Source of the DNA: Cyclospora cayetanensis
Lineage: Eukaryota; Apicomplexa; Conoidasida; Eucoccidiorida; Eimeriidae
Direction of reading: 5' to 3'
Length of the DNA: 64,000 nt
Assembly: GCF_002999335.1 (NCBI RefSeq)
Contig: NW_020312425.1
Span: 1-64,000, forward strand
The translations under genes and the position numbers were made by a program. Shown here piece by piece: positions 44,601 to 54,440 of the stretch; the stretch's first letter is position 1, and each line of letters starts with the position of its first letter. The notes under the pieces were generated by a model, which made no database searches, was not told the origin of the DNA, and saw nothing but the letters and a program-made list of their open reading frames with translations.

Positions 44601-47002
44601 CCTTCAGGGGACCATCCTTCGACGCCTCCAAGCATGCTGAAGGCGGTGGAAGCTCCCTAACGATCGTATCCAGTAGCTCGTCAATGCCTGAATGCACGAC
44701 CATAAGCCCTAAACGTTAAAGCTCTCGCTCCAACCCCTCTCTGGGATGCTGCATTTGAAAGGTACGTGCGTTTGTGTGCTTCCAAACGGTATCGCCAATG
44801 CACCTTGAAGATAGTGCCCTGATTATTGTACCTTGTCCAGTTTTTGCAGAGACTTCCAACACAGCCTCTGGAGAGGCTCCCACAAGGTCGCCCACCGTTT
44901 TCTTGAGCTCCTTGAGTTGTTCGGAGGATTCTATGAGGTCGACCTGAAGTAAAGGCACCGACACATATATGTATATATGCATGCATCTATACATGCACAC
45001 GTACATATATATGCATACATATATATGCATACATACATCAGCATGCACGCCAAGGCCCCCATCACAAACAGACCAAGTTTCGTTCTCCACCATTAGACGG
45101 GACTCATGTGATTGTAATGCAAAATGCACAAGCATCCACAAACAAGGCCTGCGATGACTCGCCTTATTTAGAACCGGTATGATTGGAAGGCCTCTATCAC
45201 GTGCTTTCTGGAGATGCGAAAACGTCTGCGCCTGTGGTCCCTGAGATGCATCGACGAGGAGAACGCAGCCGTCGCTGGCGCACAGGCTCCTCTTGACCTC
45301 AAAGGAGAAATCAGCGTGCCCTAGCCAGACAGGAGGAAGCAGCACACACACACACACACACAAACACGGCGGGAGTCCTGCATATGGCCAAGAAGGCATG
45401 CACAAGTGGCGCGAGCAGGTAACAGACTGTGCCTGCCAGGCTATATTTGTGTGTTGACGGGGGGAGCGAAGGGGAAAGGGGGGGGCACCGTCAGGCGGGG
45501 AGGCCTATGCGAAGGTGGAAACGACGTGTATGTGCATGGAGCGAAGGGCGAAACACGCAGCGCGTGAGTGGGAAGACAGAGTGCTCTTAGGAGGCCTGGA
45601 CCTTTAGAGAAGCGCATATTCCGCTCACCCGGCGTATCGATCAGATTCAGAACATGGGAATCTCCAGAGCCCCGTCGAAACAATAAACTGCACGTGCGCG
45701 CCCTTATGGTGATTCCGCGGGTGCTCTCTACCTCTGCAACCGTCCAACACAGCTCAAATATACATCCGGCAACACCGTGCATCCCATCGCCTAGTGCAAA
45801 CGCTTTGAGTTGCCTGAGCGGCCAAGGTACCTTTGCTTGTACCTGAGCCTCGCTAATTTTTGCAGGTCTCGTTGCCTACGTCATAATGGCAGCTGTACAC
45901 TTCCACGGTATGCAAAACATGCAGGCAATAGGGCCTTGAGGCGCAAAGCCTCCAGATCGTGCATAGCGGAGATGTCCCTTCCCCCGAAATCACTATTCTG
46001 GTGGGCATTCAGTGTAGTACCCAAAGGCCCCAAAATGCACGATTTTATAGAGCTCTAGAAGGAGCGATACACGGAGACACCCCATATAATTTGCTGCCGA
46101 CCCCGTGTGTTCCTGCACAGAGACGATTTATCGGTGAAACCTTTAACGGCCCCCTGTGCAGGTCTGCTCCTGCTATTGCTGCAGTTTCACATCCGTTTGT
46201 TTGTGTGTGCTGCCTTGCCTAGAGAGTCAAGGAACTGTGCCTTTGTACGGGGATCGATAGATCCCAGTCGCCGGAGGATCGCATCCGACACAGAGCTCTT
46301 CCCGTGGTCGACATGGGCAATGATGCTGAAGTTGCGGACTTGTGACACACTGCTGGCTTGTATCTCCTTGAGCCTCTCACTCGGAAGAAGTAGCACAATC
46401 TTGCTCGCGTGGGCGCTGCTGCTAGCGTTGTACGGACGCTCCCGTTCCGAGTCGGCAGGACCCCCGGAAGCAGCAGCAACAGGACAGCCTGCTGATCTCG
46501 TTCCGATCCAGCGCGCAGGGTCTAGTATCCAACGCCTGAAGCTGGTACTGGAGACGCCGCTGTACGGCAAATACTGACTTACGAGGCTGGCAGGAGGGCT
46601 GCCGTTGCTACGGAGCAGCACAGCGCTGCTTCCTTCGAAGGTTGAAGGGCCTTGTAGAGCCCCCACACTTGTAGCACTTTGCCTTGAGGAGAACACACTG
46701 AGGGGTTTGCAAATGTTCTGATATATCCCTTGTGGCAACCACCTTCGAGTGCAGGTGGTTTGGTGAGTTGGTAGTTCTGCAGAGCCACAGTATGCTGGGG
46801 GATGCGCGCACCGCGGAGCTGGGAAGCGAGGAGGGCATGAGACTAGCCCTGAATAAAAGGACGCTGCTCTGGGCATGTGGGAAAGGCGGAACTCTGCCTG
46901 AACAGAAAGCACCAGGAGGTGCTGCCGCTGGATCAGCAGCAACTGCGGTAGCAGCAGCAACGCAAAAAGTACAAGAAGATGTGCGGGCAGGTAGACCCCC
47001 AT
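41610..47002 (-). CDS. GUF1: LepA/GUF1 (EF4) organellar translation GTPase
   Basis: LepA/EF4 is a ribosome-binding GTPase that back-translocates or remodels stalled ribosomes; eukaryotic GUF1 works in mitochondria or plastids. Twelve exons agree in phase and family order: 47002-46219, 45733-45629, 45320-45163, 44943-44832, 44687-44539, 44339-44217, 44114-43988, 43773-43605, 43416-43275, 42844-42604, 42298-42198, 41879-41610. The product is 826 residues. Motifs: AHVDHGKS (G1, about 229-236), RGITI (switch I), DTPGHADF (G3, across intron 2), NKVD (G4, about 348-351, across intron 3), SAKTGQG, the LepA-specific [28 protein letters not shown], and [11 protein letters not shown] (about 781-791). 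The N-terminus has a long Leu-rich hydrophobic segment (about 8-31) like a secretory signal, then about 190 extra residues, a layout consistent with apicoplast import. Introns 1, 3 and 10 start with GC. Confidence 0.95.
44966..45040. repeat. TA/GCATAC-rich repeat in a LepA intron
   Basis: Repeated ATATATGCATACAT-type units lie close to the acceptor of the third LepA intron (minus strand, 45,162-44,944). That intron has a GC donor. Confidence 0.8.
45342..45361. repeat. (CA)n run in a LepA intron
   Basis: About ten CA units (TG on the coding strand) lie about 20 bases upstream of the 3' splice site of LepA exon 3 at 45,321. Confidence 0.85.
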
Positions 47003-47112
47003 CCAGTTGCTGAGGAACCTTGAGACCTACACAGGACACCTGCCTAAGGCTTGGTACGCTCCTCGCTGAGCAGCATGAGCACATACAGCGTGTGTTGCCA
47101 TTGAACTGAGGT
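47003..47112. promoter_or_regulatory. compact divergent promoter region
   Basis: Only 110 bases separate the start of the minus-strand LepA gene (ATG at 47,002) from the plus-strand ATG at 47,113. If both first exons are correct, they must share a bidirectional promoter, or one transcript must start inside the other gene. No named element can be pointed out. Confidence 0.4.
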
Positions 47113-48123
47113 ATGGTAACGACAGAAGAGATCGACACCTACAAGCAACAGGAAGAACGAGCTAGGGAGATAATCGCCAATATGCATTTTTTACAAGCTC
47201 AATGCGAACACATAGAAAGGGTATGCCATTTTCAAGGGGGGCGGGGGCCCTAGAGTGCAAAAGGCAAAGAAGGGGCCCCCTCGTTGTGGGGCCCCCCAGG
47301 CCTCAGTCATGGCCACTCTGTCCGTCCTCAAGCGCGCCGCTTTCCTGTATATTCAATGCATTTTAGCATTATTTGCCATGGTCAACTAGCAGCTTTCTTC
47401 GCGCACCTACCGCAGCTCCTCCTTTTGTTGCCTCGAAGGTTGGACCCCTTGCACGTGTTTTACTTCACGATCACTGCGCAAGGTGCACTTAGAGTGACCA
47501 AGTAAGTGACATAATAAGTGAGACTTTTTGTGCACAGGGAGATGTGACTTTCCTAAACTATCATCCTGATACTAGACCAATTCTGTGTCTGTTTGTCCCC
47601 CACCCGTTTCATGAAAGCTGGGGCATCACTGCTACATACACCTTATCACTGCAAAGAAGCAACCCCTTTCTGTGTTCCGTGGGGCCACCCAATTCATGCC
47701 TTGTTTGTAAGCAAGGTTCTGCATCGAGAGTTTGCTAAAAGTGTCTAAACGGCCGCATCCTTCACACCGACCTCTGAAGGAATAACGCAGAATGCGAGCT
47801 GCTTAGGTTTGTGAGGGGGATTCGAAGCAACCAACGTGAGTTCCATGGGGCATTTACCTAAAAGTGTGATTCCTGTCTGCGGTTGCCACGGCGCCCGTTC
47901 TCAAGGAGTTTTTGAAAGCCTCAAATTGCCTCGGGGGAGGGAGTTTGAAGAATGCAAATTCTCAAGGCTCTACGGGCCCAATAAAAGCTGTAATCGAGGC
48001 ACTTACCTTGGCGCGCAGTGCGTCACAGTAACAGTTTTGGGCTGCGTGGGGTGGATCATGCTCAATTACGCCTTTGGGGCAATGGCATTTGAGTACCCTG
48101 GATGTCAGCTGCTTAAGCTATGA
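47113..48123 (+). CDS. multi-exon membrane protein of unknown function
   Basis: Exon 1 (47113-47220) starts at an ATG and encodes a charged helical segment (MVTTEEIDTYKQQEERA...). It ends at a GT donor in phase 0, and exon 2 (47538-47706) follows an acceptor in phase and ends in phase 1 before GTAAGC. Exon 2 contains YHPDTRP and PHPFHESWG, which look conserved. A final exon ends at 48,123; its start is uncertain (an in-phase acceptor exists near 47,830). It encodes FESLKLPRGREFEEC, a CNRG stretch and then one hydrophobic membrane-spanning segment (CVTVTVLGCVGWIMLNY) shortly before the C-terminus. Length is about 185-190 residues. I do not recognise the family. A mitochondrial or endomembrane tail-anchored protein would fit the layout, but that is a guess. 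Confidence 0.5.
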
Positions 48124-48660
48124 CTGCAAAAACCCGAGGGCGAAACGGCTAACTTGTTGCCGTCTATGGGATGTTTGGAGAGCACACTATTGCCGTTGGC
48201 CAAACCCAAGTGCCGCCGTGTATATTTGGCCTCATACATATAGAAAGCCTCCTTGGGAAAGGTGCTTACTCGGACAACATTGAAAGTATCCGTATTGTTG
48301 TACAGAAAAACGAAGCCTTAATACCCCTGAAGAGCATGGGTGTTTGATAACGACTACATCGCCAAACTGCTATCAGCAAAGAGGGGATACAGGGCAACAC
48401 GGAGGCACAGACCAGCTTCCATCCAAACAAAAAGGCAGGAAGCCAAGCGGAAGGCTCTTGAAGGCCTTTAGACACACTGCGCGTACTGCTGCAGAAAAGG
48501 CCCATGACGTTGCAGCTGCACAAAGAGAATGAGAGAGACAAAAGTAACATGGACACACGGTCAAAGAGGAGCCTACATCCTTGGATCTGCAAAAGACCCT
48601 CAAATCAATAAACCCGCTGGTACACCTCCAGAACAGGTCCAAGTTCTGAAGCATGAGGAG
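48124..48660. other. convergent spacer
   Basis: This 3' region is shared by the plus-strand membrane-protein gene and the minus-strand CFAP20 gene. Open frames on both strands are short and overlap with no motif. Confidence 0.5.
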
Positions 48661-49980
48661 TCACGACGTAATGTCCTCTATAGGCAGTCTGAGCTCCTCA
48701 GGAAGCTGGTCCTCTCTAAAGGGGTACTCTGCGAAGAATATTCTCTTTAGTCTGCAGTTTGCATGCACTTGAACTCGACTGGTTTGGACATAGTTGGTGC
48801 CGAATGCCTTCCGTGTTAAGTCGGCCAAATTGAGGTGTACGTAGACCCAACCGCAGTCCATCCGCAGAGGCATCGTGCAGAGGTACGGCTTAATTCGGGC
48901 CGTCTTCTGTGGCAAAGCACATTGCAATGAAGGCGTGGACGTTGAGGCCAAGCACTATCTAAGAGACGGCTTCTATGAGGCCTAATATCATTCCACGGTA
49001 AGGATTTAACCTGATGGTGAGAAGCAGTGGAAGAGACCACATGAGAGGCCGAAGGAAGCAGAGAGAGGGCTGGATCAGACATGGACGGCATGCAAAGCAG
49101 GTCCGTAGGTTCACTGTAATCAGGATGGCGTCAGGCATGTGTGAGGAAAACGCTGATAGAGTAATTACCTGGAAGTTGGACGCTCTGAATCTCCGCTTGA
49201 CACCCTTGCTGTCAACGGTCTGCACTTCAAACGAAAAGAGTTTGTTTAGCTGCGGAGGCGCAACACCCACAAGCGGTCTCACAAAATCACTAACTGGTGT
49301 TTCACTGCACAATGCATGTTTGACACACATGGAACGGCACACCACTATGCTCCAAGCGTAGGCAATCAAACAAGTGAAAGTGAGATGCCTCAGCCAGTGT
49401 AGTCTGCACTTCCGGGTGTCGGCCCTTCCGTAGGGTCCTCCTGTAGAGAAGAATTTCAAAGGGTTTGTCTGGTTCCAATTGGTTCTTGGGGCTCAATGGA
49501 CGCGACGCTACGTCCCACTATTCCATTGCTGCACCAAGCGGCATCATCTCACGTTTTTAACGAGGAGGACTATTACGGGCAAAGTGACTCCCAAGGCCTT
49601 CTCAGGGTCTGGGGGGCAGCAAATGTGGCAGGCGGGAACAGGGCCCCTCAGTTCAATGGCTGTGGTTCCCAATGCGTCGTCACGTTTTTTGGTAATGGAG
49701 GAACCCCCACCTTCCCTTCGCGCCCAAAGCTGCAGAGGGTGTGATCTGCACAACAGCAATGACAAGGAGGTCCTCGGAGCATCCTCAAGAGGAGAACAAT
49801 GGGGCAGAGTACAAGTCTGCAAGGGCAACAGATACAGAATTAAAGCACGGCACGTGCACCCGAAGCGAGAGCATAGGTGCTGGGTGGGATAACGGCCAGC
49901 ATCAAGTGGAACGCTGTTATCCTGACGTACCCCACGCTGTAAAGGATCGATATATACCCTGACTGAAAGGCCGGCAACAT
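48661..49980 (-). CDS. CFAP20: CFAP20/BUG22 ciliary protein
   Basis: CFAP20 (BUG22, formerly C16orf80/GTL3) is a highly conserved protein of the ciliary axoneme and basal body that stabilises doublet microtubule seams; in coccidia it would serve flagellated microgametes. Four exons agree in phase: 49980-49931, 49745-49553, 49249-49169, 48906-48661. They give 189 residues against 193 in human. Matches include FQSGYISILYSVGSHPLQLW at the start, ICCPPDPEKALGVTLP, the FSFEVQTVDSKGVKRRFRAS segment, IKPYLCTMPLRM, and TRKAFGTNYVQTSRVQVHAN, each aligning closely with the human protein. The start at 49,980 is the first ATG and gives a family-length product. All introns are GT-AG. Confidence 0.93.
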
Positions 49981-52768
49981 CCTCAGAACGTGGTTTTGTG
50001 AATCCCTCCTTCTTCGCGATTATGGCACGATTATACTTGCTGCCCTTTTACTCGTTACGTCTTCCTTCTGCTCTTTCGGTTATGCTGGTCTAATACCCCT
50101 GCGCCGTTATTTATCCATGCAGACAGCTGCTGGACACAGCGAGGGCTCTGCTGCTAGAGTGGGTGCTGTCGCTACTTGTTGAAGCTCTGCGTCTCCTCCG
50201 GCAGGGCAGAAGCAGCAGACAGACGCTGTCGGGTGTCGCCTCTGTTGCCATGTGAAGATATGGCTCATGGTGCAGGCTGCCCTTGGGAGTTGGTAGGAAG
50301 GCCAGTGTAACACCTGCAATCGGATAACCAGGAGGCTTGCGTCTAGAATGGCTACCGCCTTGCAGTGATATTTTCTCGACACCTTAGCGTGTACAGGCAG
50401 CGACAGCTTCATTATAGGTCTTGAAGAAGAAGTGCTCAAGGTGCGTTGCATGCACTTTGCTGGGGCTGTCGTTGCCTTTTCAGCTGCTTCTGATGCCGGA
50501 GCACTGCGGCATTTAGCTGCCTTAATCATCCAGTTTATGAGCCACTTAATTTGCAGCACGTTCAAGCATCAGAGTATTTTCGCCCCCTTTGACAGCCATT
50601 ATGGAGCAAGACAGCCACAACGAAAATGTGCCGTACACCCGTGAAGGGTCACTGATGGAAGCTACCAGGGCCGCCCATTAATTGGGAAGCAAGCGTAGAG
50701 ATTATTTGAGATTTTCAGAGCTGAGAGCTACTCTAAAGTAATGTAAGCGCGGTGTCTCCTGTAGACACAAAAGCATTGCCAACAAGGAAGGGACAGCGCT
50801 TCGATTCTGCACGAAATTCTGTCAGGGATTAACTTTAAAGGAAACACCTTTAGAGAACCAGATTCAAAATGAATAAGAGGCGGATGCTGCTAATGCCGGT
50901 TCAGGTGTGGCAATTTGGGTCTCACCGTAGTCTGTATTGCCTTAATGAGTGAAACACTCTGAAGCTGGCAAACGGATGTATCCATCAGCGGCCTCCGTAG
51001 GGTAGCACTTAGCTCCAAACTCGCTTCAAAATAAAAGGTTATTTAGTATTATCCTCAGGAAATTCCGGCGTCCTCTGTCAGCGCCCCTTAGAGCTTCCGG
51101 TGTGAATGCAGAAAAAGTGGGCCGCTCCATTTAAGGTCTCAGTAGCGCACACAGTTCAAATTTACTGGACAGTCAGTGAGCATTTTTCAAAAGATGTTAA
51201 GCCTCCTTCTACCCGCTTCCTTTAGAGTCCCCGGCAGCAAAGCAGAGGGCAGCTAGTGTCCATGCGACTGCTCCCGCTGAGCCTCCGAGCATTCACAGCT
51301 AGTTGCCCATAGAAGTTAGCGCACAGGCACACAGCCCTGAGTCTATTTATGTCGATCAAACAGTAGCCAGCAGTAACTAGTTTATACGAGCGAACAAACC
51401 CCTTAGTTATCTGTTTACTACACATCAGTAAGTATAAGTAGTGTAGTAGAAATGCTTTAGGTGCAGCTGGTCCCTCAATATAACCTCGTGAGTCAGTATA
51501 TCCAGGAGAACACTTCAGTGTATTTATGTCTTAGGGGAATATTTTTTTGGCAATGGATCAATGTGGCTAGCCGCCATAAGCTCAATCTGCTCCCATATTA
51601 CGGAAGAAGGTATCTCCTTCCGTTTCATCTCAGAACAGCTGCCGCGCAGTGGAGTGTGTATCCTCCGAGCGCCCTGCTTTTTGTTTGCACGAGCCAAGTA
51701 ACTATATGCAATTGGGTGGGTATGCTTCCGCTGCCAACTTGCGCACCACTGTGCACGGAAGCTTTCCTATTTTCCCTTAAGTTGGAGCCTTGTCAAGCGA
51801 AAGGAAGAAGAGCGAAAATTTATTTTAATGGGCTGCTTGGTACCTTCCTGTTAGGTCATGGTGGTGCGTTTTCACCTATGAGTCTGCTTTCGAAAACCAG
51901 AGGAAGCGCGAAATTGTAAGCAGGAGCATTTGTCTTCCTATCATCGCGCAATTCTTCACAGGTATAACACCCCACTGCATAGGCTGAAAAATATGCTGCT
52001 GCTCTATCGAAGTGTAATGAGGGTCAGGCAATGAGGCTTTCTCCGCTTGCAGACCAGTTCTCATTCTTCTAAAATACTTGTTAGATACAAAACGAGAGTA
52101 CTTTCACAAAATTTGCTACGACATTGTGCTTTGTCAAGGGGCAAAGCTGCTTGTGTAAGCACAGTAAATAAATGTCCCAAGAACGGCGATTCTCGAAAGT
52201 CTGAACTTTGGATTGTCTCATTGAGTCCATAACCCAAGAAAATTTAAATGCACTGAAAAAAGCAAAGTGGATTTTTTGTCTGAATAGGTCACGTAAAGCT
52301 CAGTAGTGCGAATAATACTCGAAGCGGTTTCTGCTCCCTTTTCGTGTGAGGGCTCAGGCAATGGCCCTCGTCTTTTAGCTGCATGTGACATCAACCCGTA
52401 CGCCACATTTGAAAGTAAAATGCATTTTCATAATAGTTCCTTGTTTGCAGCCTTGTGTCCTTATAATTGAAATTTAGGGCCATGGGGCTGAAGTGACCTT
52501 TGGCTATTGCCATCCAACCGGGCACGGAATATTTTTCCTCAGTTTTCCTCACTTCGTCCCTTCTAATGATACACACACAGCTTTAGTACTTTAAAGCTAT
52601 AGACGGGGGTCTAAGTGGTGTCGCTTACTCTTGACGACATCACAAGAACTCTACAGAGTACTGTCATTTTTTCCTGTGTCTTGTATACTCTTCTTAACTG
52701 CAATAGTTGGATACTGCTGGGTCTTATTCCTAATCGGATGGCTCCATACGCATTTACCCGCTTAGTAG
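49981..52768. other. intergenic, no supported gene
   Basis: About 2.8 kb separate CFAP20 and a small plus-strand frame. Open frames of 150-odd residues exist at 50,565-50,107 (minus) and 51,461-51,919 (plus). Both begin with non-ATG codons, have irregular composition and show no domain or obvious splice partners. The left end should hold the CFAP20 promoter. No RNA gene was recognised. Confidence 0.4.
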
Positions 52769-53023
52769 ATGGAGCTCGCAAACAAAAAGCGCCCCACTCC
52801 ACCCATAGAGAACACTACTCTGCCGATGCATCGAAACGAAGAGCGGCGCAAACACTCCAAAGCATCGGCTGCACAGGAAGAAGATTTGGACATCATCCCA
52901 ATTCACATGACAACCTCGGGCCCTTTGTACGCCTCTGTATTCTACAGGCGGTCAAGCCAGGTCTACGGTGCCGAGCAGCCAGAGAAGCTTTGCCTGCCGG
53001 CACATGGCCTGAGTTCTAAGTGA
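52769..53023 (+). CDS. small hypothetical protein
   Basis: This ATG-initiated frame of 84 residues has a basic N-terminal half (MELANKKRPTPP, HRNEERRKHSK) and a more hydrophobic second half (IPIHMTTSGPLYASVFYRR). There is no signal peptide, membrane span or recognisable domain. The composition is more protein-like than the overlapping longer frame at 52,615-53,019, which lacks an ATG start. The stop region overlaps a possible splice donor (GTGAGC at about 53,021), so it may be the first exon of a longer gene. Confidence 0.35.
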   Translation: MELANKKRPTPPIENTTLPMHRNEERRKHSKASAAQEEDLDIIPIHMTTSGPLYASVFYRRSSQVYGAEQPEKLCLPAHGLSSK

Positions 53024-53497
53024 GCGGACACGAAGCTTTAGAATGGCAACTAAGTCTTTCCTTTTGTACATGACAGAGCTTTTACACGGAGAGCCCACGC
53101 AATTGCTGCAACTTCAGAAGGGCTGTACTAATACTCCCCTCAACGAATAGAAGGCGTACGCAAAACATTGAAACAGACTCCCTCAAATTCACCTGATCCT
53201 GACGCGCATTGTTACACTTTGTAGTGCTTGCTTGACTGCTGGTACTGCTGTTGAAGGTTCTCAAGCAGCCTGGCTCAGGCAGGAATGTACAGGAGACAGG
53301 GGCTAGAAACGAGCATTGCGCGCGAGCGCGTTGTGGAAGGCTCCAAGGATTGGCTTCTGAAGATACTCTAGCTCATGTCCTGGCAGAATTTTCATTACGC
53401 CAGTTTTGCTATCATTGAACAAAGCAGGACGTTCTTCTGCACGCCGCGAATAGCGAATATCTCTATGGCACTAGTGGCTAAACCATTGGTCGACAAA

Positions 53498-53980
53498 CTA
53501 AAAAGGCCTGGACAACTGGCGTTGGGGCATCTGCACCAAAACGGTAGCTAAACCCACATACATCAGGTTCATATGGCAGAGCAGTAGAAAATCTAATCTT
53601 GCTTCTCTTGGCACGGGTACGGTCTGTATAACTCCACCTGCCACAATGTAGTCACCGGTCTCTATAGGCCTCTTAGATCTAAACTCGGGTACCTTCGAAA
53701 AGCACATAAGCAGTACAGCTGCTCCAAACAAAGTGGAGAGGAAAATGTGCTTAGAGGACTATGAATGTGTCTTTGGATAAAGTAGCCGCAAAAGGAAGTA
53801 TTGATTCAGGAATGGTGGAGAGACGTTCACAGTAAATGTGCACGAACAAAGTCGCACTTAGGCACTGAAAACACGTGAGGACGGATAGATCCCTCACATA
53901 CGCAGAATAACATTGACATCTTGTACGAGAACCGTCTGGCGCTGAACGCACCAGGTAGCCAGGAGAGCAACTAGCACCAT
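53498..53980 (-). CDS. small two-exon membrane or secreted protein
   Basis: Exon 1 (53980-53902) starts at an ATG with a hydrophobic, signal-like MVLVALLATW and ends in phase 1 before a good donor (GTATGT). The in-phase acceptor at 53,719 joins exon 2 (53718-53498) to a stop. The result is 99 residues, with a second hydrophobic segment (FLLLCHMNLMYVGLATVLV) near the C-terminus. No family was recognised. Evidence is limited to one consistent splice pair and the hydrophobic pattern. Confidence 0.35.
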
Positions 53981-54440
53981 AGGTGCTATACTTCCCGATG
54001 AACTCTCTAATAAAAAGAGTTCTTTACAAAGCCGACTCTGCCCTACGACATCACGTCACGAAAGTGCACAACGTATATCAGGGGCACTGCAGCGCCGTCA
54101 TATACATTGAAGATATGCGCAAAGATATCACAACTTATTCGTCTTCATGCATATGCCTGGGAAATGCCAGTCCCCACAATAGCTCTAAAGTCAGTTGGTA
54201 GGAAGAAATAGCAGACCCTCAAACACACCACACGAAACGCCCTAAGCATTTCAGATGAGTCAGCTGGGCCTGCTACTGGAGCAGACGAGATATATAGCCG
54301 ACCAAGACCACACCTTATGCCATCAACGCCAGTGTCACGCTAGCCACTCCTGTTGCAGCTTCTGGTTGGCGCTCGATCCGGCCAATGTAACGGTGCGAAG
54401 GAAAAAAATTGTTGGGCCTACGGTGAAGAGAGAAAGCTTG

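Noticed and set aside
50107..50565. 152-residue minus-strand frame as a gene
   Set aside because: It starts with TTG and has no acceptor-supported upstream exon. It also lacks any motif, and the composition is typical of GC-rich shadow frames.
51461..51919. 152-residue plus-strand frame as a gene
   Set aside because: It begins with GTG after a stop-rich region, with irregular composition, no membrane or domain pattern and no splice partners.
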